The notes under the pieces: generated by a model
The model's database searches: none
What the model was told of the DNA's origin: nothing
What the model saw: only the letters and a program-made list of their open reading frames with translations
Translations under genes and position numbers: made by a program
Shown: positions 1 to 5,996 of the stretch, piece after piece
Layout of the letters: each line of letters begins with the position of its first letter
Position numbering within the stretch: the first letter of the stretch is position 1
Source: Gammaproteobacteria bacterium
GTDB taxonomy: Bacteria; Pseudomonadota; Gammaproteobacteria; SZUA-229
Assembly: GCA_016191795.1 (NCBI GenBank)
Contig: JACPVK010000073.1
Location: 1-9,075 of the forward strand
Direction of reading: 5' to 3'
DNA: 9,075 nucleotides

Positions 1-1
1 G

Positions 2-136
2 ATGGCCCGGTGGATGGACGATGGCAATAAAGCCCCCTTGCATGAACTGGCCGACAAATACCAGATATCGGCTGAACGAATACGGCAGATTGAGCAAACG
101 GCCATGAAAAAACTGCGCTCTGCCCTCGAGGCCTGA
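2..136 (+). CDS. rpoH: RNA polymerase sigma-32 factor (heat-shock sigma), C-terminal 44 residues, 5' end outside window
   Basis: Frame 2 is open from the window edge to a TGA at 134-136. The visible 44 residues begin ARWMDDGNK after a Met and end MKKLRSALEA. From memory this closely parallels the end of E. coli RpoH (ARWLDEDNK ... MKKLRAAIEA). The segment is the end of sigma region 4.2: a helix-turn-helix (LADKYQISAERIRQIEQ) that reads the -35 element of heat-shock promoters. RpoH directs RNA polymerase to chaperone and protease genes after heat or misfolding stress. The ATG at position 2 is probably an internal Met and not the start, because the family is about 280-300 aa. A strong terminator follows about 30 bp downstream, so rpoH ends its transcription unit here. 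Its known mRNA thermosensor lies at the 5' end and is not visible. Confidence 0.93.
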   Translation: MARWMDDGNKAPLHELADKYQISAERIRQIEQTAMKKLRSALEA

Positions 137-166
137 TGCTGGCTGTTCCGGATCATAACCAGTAAT

Positions 167-196
167 AAAAAAAGCGGTGTTATCACCGCTTTTTTT
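167..196 (+). terminator. Rho-independent terminator of rpoH
   Basis: A perfect 7-bp stem (AGCGGTG at 173-179, CACCGCT at 184-190) with a 4-nt loop is followed by a run of seven T (190-196) and preceded by a run of A. It lies about 30 bp after the rpoH stop. The flanking A and T runs would let it work on both strands, but there is no minus-strand gene beside it to need it. Confidence 0.9.
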
Positions 197-205
197 ATGT
201 GCGCT

Positions 206-211
206 TATAAT
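206..211 (+). promoter_or_regulatory. Possible -10 element upstream of the FecR-domain gene
   Basis: A perfect TATAAT lies about 60 bp before the proposed ATG at 271. The matching -35 window (near 183-188) falls inside the rpoH terminator stem and has no resemblance to TTGACA, so this is only half a promoter. It is the best candidate in the 137-270 gap. Confidence 0.35.
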
Positions 212-270
212 TCATTGAATGAACATATCGCCAGGCATTGACGACTCATCACAAAGAAAAGGACAACGCT

Positions 271-1560
271 ATGATTAAACCTCTCCCCCTGTTATTTCTT
301 GCCACCCTGTTTAGCTTGTACCCGCCCTCGCTCCTGGCGGCTGAAATTGCCGGCAGGGTCGAGCTGATTGATGGCAAGGTATGGATTCAGGGTGCTGACA
401 ATAAAATGCGCGCCATCTCTACCGAACAGCCGATTTTTGAAGGCGACACCATCATTACCGGCAACGATGGCGAACTACAGGTTCGAATGAAAGACGATGC
501 CTTTATCGCGGTACGCGCCAACAGCAAATTAAAAATCGACATCTATCGTGCTGAAGGCGATGCCGATGACAAGGCCACCTTCTCACTGCTGCTCGGTACC
601 TTCCGCTCGGTTACCGGCTGGATTGGAAAATACAATCGCAACAACTACAGCATTAACACCCGCACCGCCACCATTGGCGTACGCGGCACCGACCACGAAC
701 CCATGTACATCCCCCCCGCCGTACCCGGTATGCCACCCATAGGTGAACCCGGCGTGTACGACAAGGTAAACAGTGGTCGGATCGTGATAAAAAACCAGTT
801 CGGTGAAACCGAATTCGACAAGGGTCAGGCGGCGTTTGTCGGCCTTAATTCACGCCAGGCAGCTGTGCGTTTGCAAGGCATACCGGATTTCTTTAAACCA
901 TCCAGACACGAGCAACGCATTGAAGATGCCCGCAATAACTTGCAAATGGGCATAGAAAAAAGCCTGATTAAACGCCAGCAGGAAAGAAAGAGCGAAGGCA
1001 TCAGCCCGCGTCCCTTACTGCGCCCGCAATTACCTCATGATGGCGGGTTAGCACCTGAAACCAAAGCAGTGACGCCAGATGAAAAATCAGATCACACATT
1101 ATTGCCTGGCAAGCGTCCAGTATCGCCCACCCGCGACATCCAGACGATTACACCTGTTATGCCACAAAAGCTGTCGCCCGAGATTGCACCGATCTTGCCG
1201 CAGAAATTACCTGATATGCCGACACGATTTACACCTGTAGACCCTGCGTCAATTAAATCTTTTCCGACTCAGCAATTAACACCGATTGCGCCAGCATCGA
1301 AGCTCACACCGCCCGTTATACAACCGCAACCGGCTATTGCGATTGATGCCGTCAAGCTTCAGCAACCGATAATAAGCAGCCCGACTCTGGCATCGCCCGT
1401 TGCTCCTGCATTGCTCAGCCCTCAGGCCATACAGTTACCGGCAACCAATACCAATGATAAAACGGCAGAAGAAGAACAACTGAACACAACAAATAATCTT
1501 GTTGCGCCAACTCTGTTACAACAACCAACCAGCACAAGAATATTACTTCCAGCCAAATAA
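271..1560 (+). CDS. Exported FecR-domain protein with a long proline-rich C-terminal tail
   Basis: A 429-aa protein. The ATG at 271 is chosen because an AAAAGGA ribosome site lies at 257-263 and the protein then opens with a signal peptide: a Lys at 3, a hydrophobic core through about 22, and likely cleavage after Ala23 or Ala24. An upstream in-frame TTG at 238 would add 11 polar residues before the signal. Residues about 31-150 fit a FecR domain: GDTIITGNDGELQVRMKDD (58-76) and the strand YSINTRTATIGVRGT (126-140). Residues about 215-245 are charged and probably helical. From about 246 to the end the chain is low-complexity, rich in Pro, Gln, Leu and Thr, with loose repeats such as LPQKL/MPQKL and TPV/TPI. 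Classical FecR is an inner-membrane anti-sigma regulator beside FecI and a TonB receptor. Neither is seen here and the N-terminus is a signal peptide, so a periplasmic or surface structural role is more likely. Precise function unknown. Confidence 0.85.
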   Translation: MIKPLPLLFLATLFSLYPPSLLAAEIAGRVELIDGKVWIQGADNKMRAISTEQPIFEGDTIITGNDGELQVRMKDDAFIAVRANSKLKIDIYRAEGDADDKATFSLLLGTFRSVTGWIGKYNRNNYSINTRTATIGVRGTDHEPMYIPPAVPGMPPIGEPGVYDKVNSGRIVIKNQFGETEFDKGQAAFVGLNSRQAAVRLQGIPDFFKPSRHEQRIEDARNNLQMGIEKSLIKRQQERKSEGISPRPLLRPQLPHDGGLAPETKAVTPDEKSDHTLLPGKRPVSPTRDIQTITPVMPQKLSPEIAPILPQKLPDMPTRFTPVDPASIKSFPTQQLTPIAPASKLTPPVIQPQPAIAIDAVKLQQPIISSPTLASPVAPALLSPQAIQLPATNTNDKTAEEEQLNTTNNLVAPTLLQQPTSTRILLPAK

Positions 1561-1566
1561 TAATCG

Positions 1567-1601
1567 GCAACAAAAAAGCGGCAAAGCCGCTTTTTTGTTG
1601 C
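1567..1601. terminator. Bidirectional Rho-independent terminator between fecR-like gene and dsrC
   Basis: A perfect 16-bp inverted repeat (1567-1582 and 1586-1601) encloses a 3-nt AAA loop. The stem core is GCGGC/GCCGC, and the A6 and T6 tracts inside the stem serve as the U run in either direction. It lies 7 bp after the FecR-like stop and 28 bp after the convergent dsrC stop, so it should end both transcripts. Confidence 0.93.
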
Positions 1602-1628
1602 TGTAGTTAGTTAATACCTGTCAGGACA

Positions 1629-1991
1629 TCAGTGCACCGAGCCGAAAGATTTGTCATTGCATTCCGGTGGCAAGGGTATACCTGCATATTTGCAACCCTG
1701 TGAAACCGGACCATAAGGAAACAACTGATATAAACGGCGCTTGCCTTCCCATTTGCCAAACTCAAACTCCATAACATTTAACAAAGTGCGCGCATTATAA
1801 GTCTGACCGTTCTTGTCATAGTATTTGCGAAGATATTGCAAGATTTCCAGATGCTCGTCAGACAATTTCAAACCATCTTCTTTAGCCATCTTGATTGCCT
1901 TGGCTTCCGTCCAGTCGCCCAACTCGGATAAAAATCCGGCATCGCCAGACTGATGTGCTTCAACAACGCCATAAACATTATGTTCTGCCAT
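1629..1991 (-). CDS. dsrC: DsrC/TusE-family sulfur carrier protein, two-cysteine type, with extended C-terminus
   Basis: A 120-aa protein of the DsrC/TusE family, small sulfur carriers that pass persulfide sulfur between enzymes: dissimilatory sulfite reductase in sulfur metabolism for DsrC, tRNA 2-thiouridine synthesis for TusE. Diagnostic parts are LGDWTEAKAIKMAKEDGLKLSDEH (24-47), the helical middle YLRKYYDKNG (53-62), and the C-terminal arm LFPYGPVSQGCKYAGIPLPPEC (90-111). Both arm cysteines are present (Cys100 and Cys111, ten residues between them), as in true DsrC; TusE keeps only the last. Unusually, nine residues (NDKSFGSVH) follow Cys111, where canonical DsrC has one. AGGAG (minus strand, 2001-2005) lies 9 nt before the ATG. 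The gene stands alone, with no dsrAB, dsrEFH or tusBCD in view, so its partner is unknown. Family assignment is firm; the symbol dsrC rather than tusE rests on the two cysteines. Confidence 0.88.
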   Translation of the reverse strand: MAEHNVYGVVEAHQSGDAGFLSELGDWTEAKAIKMAKEDGLKLSDEHLEILQYLRKYYDKNGQTYNARTLLNVMEFEFGKWEGKRRLYQLFPYGPVSQGCKYAGIPLPPECNDKSFGSVH

Positions 1992-2299
1992 ATTTATATA
2001 CTCCTGCTGTTTTTGAGGGGACAGATGACGTTATAGAGCAGATAGCATTTTAAATGAACAGGACAAACGCATTACCTGCCTTCAATTTTTTTTATAATGC
2101 GCGCCTATTCTTCAACACTTTTTGTAGAGGAATTATCAATCAAAATTTTAAATTAAAGAACTTGCTAATATTTGAATGGTATTTTTACTTGTGTTTCAGT
2201 TGCTTGCGCCGATTGCCTTGCTCTGAATAATAAGAATAAGCCCGCTCATCAGCTGCCGTCACAGCAAGCATTTAAATAATTTATGAAAAAAGTCGCTTC
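1992..2299. other. AT-rich intergenic gap between dsrC-like gene and bioC
   Basis: This 308-bp gap is visibly more AT-rich than the flanking genes, especially 2080-2180. It contains the dsrC ribosome site and candidate promoter (to about 2058), and a perfect plus-strand TATAAT at 2093-2098 without a good -35 or a gene downstream. A 28-codon minus-strand frame occupies 2185-2271 without a clear ribosome site. I see no tRNA, no repeat array and no convincing long reading frame. Confidence 0.6.
2030..2058 (-). promoter_or_regulatory. Candidate sigma70 promoter for the dsrC-like gene
   Basis: On the minus strand TTCATT (2053-2058) and TATAAC (2030-2035) are separated by 17 bp. The -10 matches consensus in five of six bases; the -35 in only three. 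The predicted start near 2023 gives a leader of about 30 nt that contains the AGGAG ribosome site. Not tested against alternatives by scoring. Confidence 0.4.
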
Positions 2300-2307
2300 T
2301 TACTTTT
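2286..2307 (-). terminator. bioC: Weak hairpin with T run at the end of bioC
   Basis: On the minus strand a 6-bp stem AAAAGT/ACTTTT (2302-2307 with 2288-2293) overlaps the bioC stop codon and is followed by further T. The stem is short and AT-rich with an 8-nt loop, so it may stop transcription only inefficiently. Confidence 0.3.
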
Positions 2308-3175
2308 GAATACGACCCAGCTGGTCTACAGGAATAAATATATCTCCCATATTTTTTTGCTTGCGAGGCACCTCTGCTTTCCAGGCATGGCCATATACCA
2401 CCTCAAAACTGGCAGGTAGCACACCGCCTTCACGAAACGCTTCATAGGCTGCATAAACGCGATTAATTTTATGACGCGTTACCAACCCCTTTTGCTCACG
2501 TTGCTTTAGTGTATTGGCCCCGATTGCTTTTAAATCGAGCATGACATCGCGTGCAGTCTGGTATGTCAGACACGTCATATCCATATCCATCACCGGATTC
2601 GCAAACCCGGCTCGCATCAGACAATCGCCTAATAAATGCATATCGGTAAAACTGTTCACATGTGCCTGCTGATCAATCTGCGCCCAGCTTGCGCGCAGCT
2701 CTCTTAGCGTATCGGGTCCAAATGTTGAAAACATTAACAAACCCCGGGGCCGTAACACACGTATAAATTCTGCAAAAACTTTTTCCGGATCACACCACTG
2801 CAACATCAAATTTGAATAAATCAAATCCACAGAATTATCAGCAATCGGCAAGCTCTCCGCATCACCACAAATCAATGATGGCTTGCGTAACCAACCGGAA
2901 TTTTTTCGGGTTTGATGCAACATACCAGTGGATACATCAAGGGCCAGCAACTGGGCTGAACCATAGCGTTTCCTCAGTGCCTGCACACTACGGCCGGTGC
3001 CACACCCAACATCCAGTACAACATCTGGCCTGAGTGTTACATAGTCAAGTCGCGACAACATTTGCTGCCCGATTTCGCGCTGCAATATGGCCGATGATTC
3101 ATACATACTTGCCTTGTCATTGAAGTGACGCTGGATGAGTTTTTTTTCGGCGTCAGTTTTTTGTGTCATGGACAT
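2300..3175 (-). CDS. bioC: Malonyl-[acyl-carrier protein] O-methyltransferase
   Basis: A 291-aa SAM-dependent methyltransferase that caps the free carboxyl of malonyl-ACP as a methyl ester. This lets fatty acid synthesis build the pimeloyl chain of biotin. The class I SAM-binding loop VLDVGCGTGRS is at 53-63, the acidic strand end LLALD at 76-80, and the GDAESLPIADNSVDLIYSN segment at 104-122. The BioC-typical MLQWCDP (124-130) and FSTFGPDTLRELR (149-161) distinguish it from ubiquinone and other methyltransferases. A longer-than-average C-terminal half follows; E. coli BioC is about 250 aa. The start at 3175 overlaps the end of bioH by 23 nt; a second Met two codons later (3169) is equally possible. 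No strong ribosome site is visible, so translation is probably coupled to bioH. The other biotin genes bioB, bioF, bioA and bioD are not in the window. Confidence 0.93.
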   Translation of the reverse strand: MSMTQKTDAEKKLIQRHFNDKASMYESSAILQREIGQQMLSRLDYVTLRPDVVLDVGCGTGRSVQALRKRYGSAQLLALDVSTGMLHQTRKNSGWLRKPSLICGDAESLPIADNSVDLIYSNLMLQWCDPEKVFAEFIRVLRPRGLLMFSTFGPDTLRELRASWAQIDQQAHVNSFTDMHLLGDCLMRAGFANPVMDMDMTCLTYQTARDVMLDLKAIGANTLKQREQKGLVTRHKINRVYAAYEAFREGGVLPASFEVVYGHAWKAEVPRKQKNMGDIFIPVDQLGRIQK

Positions 3176-3941
3176 GATTTACCAGTTGCAATAATTGCGC
3201 GGTAAACACCGGCAAATGAGAAAGAAAGGGAGCGTGCGCTGCCTGCGCATAGACCTGTATGTCGGCTGCTGGTAAATGCCTGTTAAATAATTCGGCACTA
3301 TCGGCATTTACCAGTCCATCGCGCTCACCCAATGCAACCGCCAGGGGCATGGTTAGCAAGGGAACCTGCGCACGCAGATCCGTGTTTTTCAAAACTTCCA
3401 GACCTGCACGCAATGCGTGAATATTTGCCGGTGGCTGTTGTAATACCTGCTGGCGCAACTGCTTTAACAACTGTCGACCCTGAGCTGAATCTTTTACCTG
3501 CAAGGATAAAAAACGTCGTAGAGTGCCGTCGTAATCGGCTTCCAGTTCAGCAGAAAAATCATCGAACAGACCTGAAGGCATACCCTGTGGCCAGTCTTCA
3601 CGCCGTACAAAACAGGGTGAACTTGATACCAGCATCATAGCCTGCACTTTAGCCGGGTAATCCGTTGCCAGTTTCAAAACCGCCAGGCCGCCCATCGACC
3701 AGCCGATCCAGATAGCGGGTCGATCAACATGGCTGGACAACGCATCAACCAGATCATCTAAATCTGAAAACTCCCTGCCGGCCGCAGTACCATGGCCCGG
3801 CAAATCGAACGCGAGAGACTCAATCCAGGGCGGCAACGAATCGATTACCGGGCGCCAGATAGCCTGGTTCATTCCCCAGCCATGAACAAAAACACACAAG
3901 GGTTTAGCCGCCGTCACTGCATTGAACTCATCAGGAATCAC
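3153..3941 (-). CDS. bioH: Pimeloyl-[acyl-carrier protein] methyl ester esterase
   Basis: A 262-aa alpha/beta hydrolase that removes the methyl group placed by BioC once the pimeloyl chain is complete, giving pimeloyl-ACP for BioF. The catalytic triad is visible: Ser82 in GWSMGG (80-85), Asp208 in GERDGL and His236 in QAAHAPFLSH, almost the same numbering as E. coli BioH (Ser82, Asp207, His235). The oxyanion region FVHGWGMN is at 18-25, and SSPCFVRREDWPQGMP (107-122) is the typical BioH substrate-lid segment. The GTG start at 3941 is preceded directly by an in-frame TGA, so the frame cannot be longer, and it leaves the usual short N-terminus. The ribosome site is poor. It forms a two-gene unit with bioC, whose start it overlaps. 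It is divergent from plsY across 79 bp containing an inverted repeat. Confidence 0.93.
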   Translation of the reverse strand: MIPDEFNAVTAAKPLCVFVHGWGMNQAIWRPVIDSLPPWIESLAFDLPGHGTAAGREFSDLDDLVDALSSHVDRPAIWIGWSMGGLAVLKLATDYPAKVQAMMLVSSSPCFVRREDWPQGMPSGLFDDFSAELEADYDGTLRRFLSLQVKDSAQGRQLLKQLRQQVLQQPPANIHALRAGLEVLKNTDLRAQVPLLTMPLAVALGERDGLVNADSAELFNRHLPAADIQVYAQAAHAPFLSHLPVFTAQLLQLVNHVHDTKN

Positions 3942-3961
3942 TCATCTGAACCGGTAACTTT

Positions 3962-3981
3962 TTGCCCGAAAACCCGGGCAA
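3962..3981. repeat. Inverted repeat between bioH and plsY
   Basis: Perfect 7-bp arms TTGCCCG (3962-3968) and CGGGCAA (3975-3981) flank a 6-nt AAAACC spacer. It lies in the 79-bp divergent region, 20 bp upstream of the bioH start. It could be a regulator's operator or a hairpin in the bioH leader. No T run follows on either strand, so it does not look like a terminator. Confidence 0.5.
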
Positions 3982-4020
3982 TGATATTGTTGGCGGCCGC
4001 TCATAACAGAAGATAATTTT

Positions 4021-4629
4021 GTGGATACACAAATCATTATAACGATTTCAGGCTTTGCACTGGCAGGCTATTTACTCGGTTCCATTTCAACAGCCATCAT
4101 CACCTGCAAGCTGATGGGCCTGCCTGATCCACGCACCGACGGCTCAAAAAATCCCGGCGCTACCAATGTTTTACGACTGGGCGGAAAAAAAGCGGCGGCC
4201 ATTACGCTGGCTGGCGACATGCTCAAGGGGTTATTACCGGCAATGGTCGCCACCCTGATGGATATGCCACATGGCGTCGTTGCCGCAGCCGGTCTGGCGG
4301 CATTTCTGGGGCATTTGTTTCCGGTTTTTTATGGCTTTCAAGGTGGGAAGGGCGTGGCAACAATGCTCGGCGTGTTACTCGGTATCCAGTGGATGGTGGG
4401 TGCCGCAACCATTGGTGTGTGGCTGGTGATGGCATTCGTATTCAAGGTGTCATCGCTCTCCGCCTTAACGGCTGCGTTGCTGGCTCCGGTCATTACTTAT
4501 TACATCGTGGGCTCCAAGTTCATGGCCTTCATTGTCGCTATCATGACTACTCTCCTGTTCTGGCGACATCGCAGCAATATTGCCAATCTGCTGTCTGGCA
4601 AGGAAAGCAAAATCAAGGCTAAGGGTTGA
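4021..4629 (+). CDS. plsY: Acyl-phosphate:glycerol-3-phosphate acyltransferase (integral membrane)
   Basis: A 202-aa inner-membrane enzyme that moves an acyl group from acyl-phosphate (made by PlsX) to sn-glycerol 3-phosphate, giving lysophosphatidic acid, the first step of phospholipid synthesis. The family's loop motifs are present: GYLLGSIST (16-24), DGSKNPGATNVLR (40-52), GHLFPVFYGFQGGKGVAT (97-114) and LFWRHRSNIANLLSGKE (179-195). Hydrophobic segments at about 5-30, 57-80, 85-105, 112-142 and 147-180 fit the known multi-pass topology, and the length is normal. The GTG start at 4021 has a weak AGAAG at 4008-4012. The last 11 bp overlap the convergent tsaD, and no terminator separates them. 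Confidence 0.94.
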   Translation: MDTQIIITISGFALAGYLLGSISTAIITCKLMGLPDPRTDGSKNPGATNVLRLGGKKAAAITLAGDMLKGLLPAMVATLMDMPHGVVAAAGLAAFLGHLFPVFYGFQGGKGVATMLGVLLGIQWMVGAATIGVWLVMAFVFKVSSLSALTAALLAPVITYYIVGSKFMAFIVAIMTTLLFWRHRSNIANLLSGKESKIKAKG

Positions 4630-5650
4630 GCGTAGCCAACTGTGTCATGGGCCATCGGGCCCTGACATGGATGGCCAGTGGCTCGGTCTCGCCCGCCATT
4701 AATCGCAGGCATCCCACATAGGCAATCATGGCGGCATTATCCGTGCAAAACTCAATACGAGGATAAAACACCTCACCGCCCTGCCTGGCAGTCATATCTT
4801 TTAAAACCTGACGTAACCGCCTGTTCGCTCCCACACCACCTGCCACCACCAGGCGATTGATACCGGTTTGCTGCAGGGCGCGACGACATTTAATCATCAG
4901 TGTATCCACCACGGCCTCTTCGAAGGCCAGGGCAATATCAGCCTTGATTTGCTGTTCATCGCCGCCTTTTTGTAAGGCCGCCTGAAAACTCGTCAGGGTG
5001 AAAGTTTTAAGTCCGCTAAAACTGAATTCGAGCCCGGGCCGGTCGATCATGGGTCTTGGAAACTGGTAGGTACCCGATCTGCCTAGCTCCGCTAATTTAG
5101 CCAGTACCGGCCCGCCGGGATATCCCAGCCCCAGCAGCTTGGCGGTTTTATCGAACGCCTCTCCGGCGGCATCGTCCAGGCTTTCACCCAGAATCTGATA
5201 CTGGCCAACTCCACGCACCTCCGCCAGCAGGGTGTGGCCACCGGATACCAGCAAGGCAATAAAAGGAAATGCCGGGGCCGGGTGTTCCAGCATCGGCGCC
5301 AGCAAATGGCCTTCCATATGGTGAACCGCAACAGCCGGGATATTTAAAGTAAACGCCAACGCCCGGCCGGCCGAGGCACCGACCATCAACGCACCCACCA
5401 ATCCGGGGCCTGAGGTATAGGCAATACCACCCAGCTCGCTTTTATCAACACCGGCTTTCACCAGGGCCTGGTTGGCCAGCGGCAGCAGGTAGCGCACATG
5501 ATCGCGCGACGCCAGTTCCGGCACCACACCACCGTATTCGGCATGCAATTTCACCTGCGAATGCAGGGCGTGACTGAGCAAACCACGCTCGGCATCATAA
5601 ACAGCGACGGCTGTTTCATCGCATGAAGATTCAATTCCCAGGACTTTCAT
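4619..5650 (-). CDS. tsaD: tRNA N6-adenosine threonylcarbamoyltransferase
   Basis: A 343-aa protein (older names gcp, ygjD) that, with TsaB and TsaE, transfers threonylcarbamoyl from the TsaC product to A37 of tRNAs reading ANN codons. It has the ASKHA-type ATPase fold. Visible signatures are the N-terminal GIESSCDETAVAVYD (5-19), the metal-binding His111 and His115 in VAVHHMEGHLLAP, VSGGHT (135-140), GESLDDAAGEAFDKTAKLLGLGYPGGP (155-181), GGVGANRRLR (271-280) and CTDNAAMIA (302-310). The length matches the family (about 337-345 aa). The ATG at 5650 is placed correctly for the conserved MKVLGIESSCD start, although no clear ribosome site precedes it. It is divergent from rpsU across 112 bp, a pairing common in proteobacteria. 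Confidence 0.97.
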   Translation of the reverse strand: MKVLGIESSCDETAVAVYDAERGLLSHALHSQVKLHAEYGGVVPELASRDHVRYLLPLANQALVKAGVDKSELGGIAYTSGPGLVGALMVGASAGRALAFTLNIPAVAVHHMEGHLLAPMLEHPAPAFPFIALLVSGGHTLLAEVRGVGQYQILGESLDDAAGEAFDKTAKLLGLGYPGGPVLAKLAELGRSGTYQFPRPMIDRPGLEFSFSGLKTFTLTSFQAALQKGGDEQQIKADIALAFEEAVVDTLMIKCRRALQQTGINRLVVAGGVGANRRLRQVLKDMTARQGGEVFYPRIEFCTDNAAMIAYVGCLRLMAGETEPLAIHVRARWPMTQLATLNP

Positions 5651-5684
5651 AGGGCTGAAGATACCACTTGGCGTTAATTTTATT

Positions 5685-5713
5685 TTGGCAAAATGCCCGG
5701 GGTGATATAGAAT
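5685..5713 (+). promoter_or_regulatory. rpsU: Strong sigma70-type promoter of rpsU
   Basis: TTGGCA (5685-5690) and TAGAAT (5708-5713) each match consensus in five of six bases and are separated by exactly 17 bp. The predicted start near 5720 leaves a leader of about 40 nt before the rpsU ATG. A GAGAG at 5747-5751 is the likely ribosome site. A strong promoter is expected for a ribosomal protein gene. Confidence 0.75.
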
Positions 5714-5762
5714 CCCGCGGCTCGAGGTACCTTCAGTTCATTATTTGAGAGTAACTAAATTA

Positions 5763-5987
5763 ATGCCACACGTTAAAGTTAAAGAAAACGAACCATTTGA
5801 TGTTGCACTGCGTCGCTTCAAACGTTCTTGCGAAAAAGCCGGCGTACTGACCGAAATCCGCGCCCGCGAAGCTTACGAAAAACCGACCACTGAACGCAAA
5901 CGCAAAGCAGCGGCTGCTGTAAAGCGCACGCTGAAAAAAGCTTTCAAAGATAAAGAGCGTTTAACCCGCGCACCGCGCCGCCATTAA
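5763..5987 (+). CDS. rpsU: 30S ribosomal protein S21
   Basis: A 74-aa, very basic protein of the small ribosomal subunit, important for recognising mRNA during initiation. The core KVKENEPFDVALRRFKRSCEKAGVLTEIRAREAYEKPTTERKRK is nearly identical to E. coli S21. The ATG at 5763 is chosen because it gives the canonical MPHVKVKENEP beginning; an upstream in-frame start at 5745 would add six non-conserved residues. The C-terminal third is lysine and arginine rich and more divergent, ending APRRH. It is the first gene of a unit with yqeY (9-nt gap), driven by the promoter at 5685-5713. Confidence 0.97.
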   Translation: MPHVKVKENEPFDVALRRFKRSCEKAGVLTEIRAREAYEKPTTERKRKAAAAVKRTLKKAFKDKERLTRAPRRH

Positions 5988-5996
5988 GTTTCGGCC

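Noticed and set aside
238..270. Upstream TTG start adding 11 residues to the FecR-domain protein
   Set aside because: It would place polar, charged residues before the signal peptide, whereas the ATG at 271 has a good AAAAGGA ribosome site at the right distance.
2093..2098. Plus-strand TATAAT as a real promoter
   Set aside because: No acceptable -35 in the 16-18 bp window and no plus-strand gene follows; the surrounding AT richness makes chance occurrence likely.
4012..4017. GATAAT as -10 element of plsY
   Set aside because: It ends only 3 bp before the GTG start, so transcription would begin inside the coding region; the potential -35 (TTGTTG at 3987-3992) is also 19 bp away.
5745..5762. 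Alternative six-codon N-terminal extension of S21
   Set aside because: Canonical S21 starts at the MPHVKVKENEP-like sequence, and the extension overlaps the GAGAG ribosome site.
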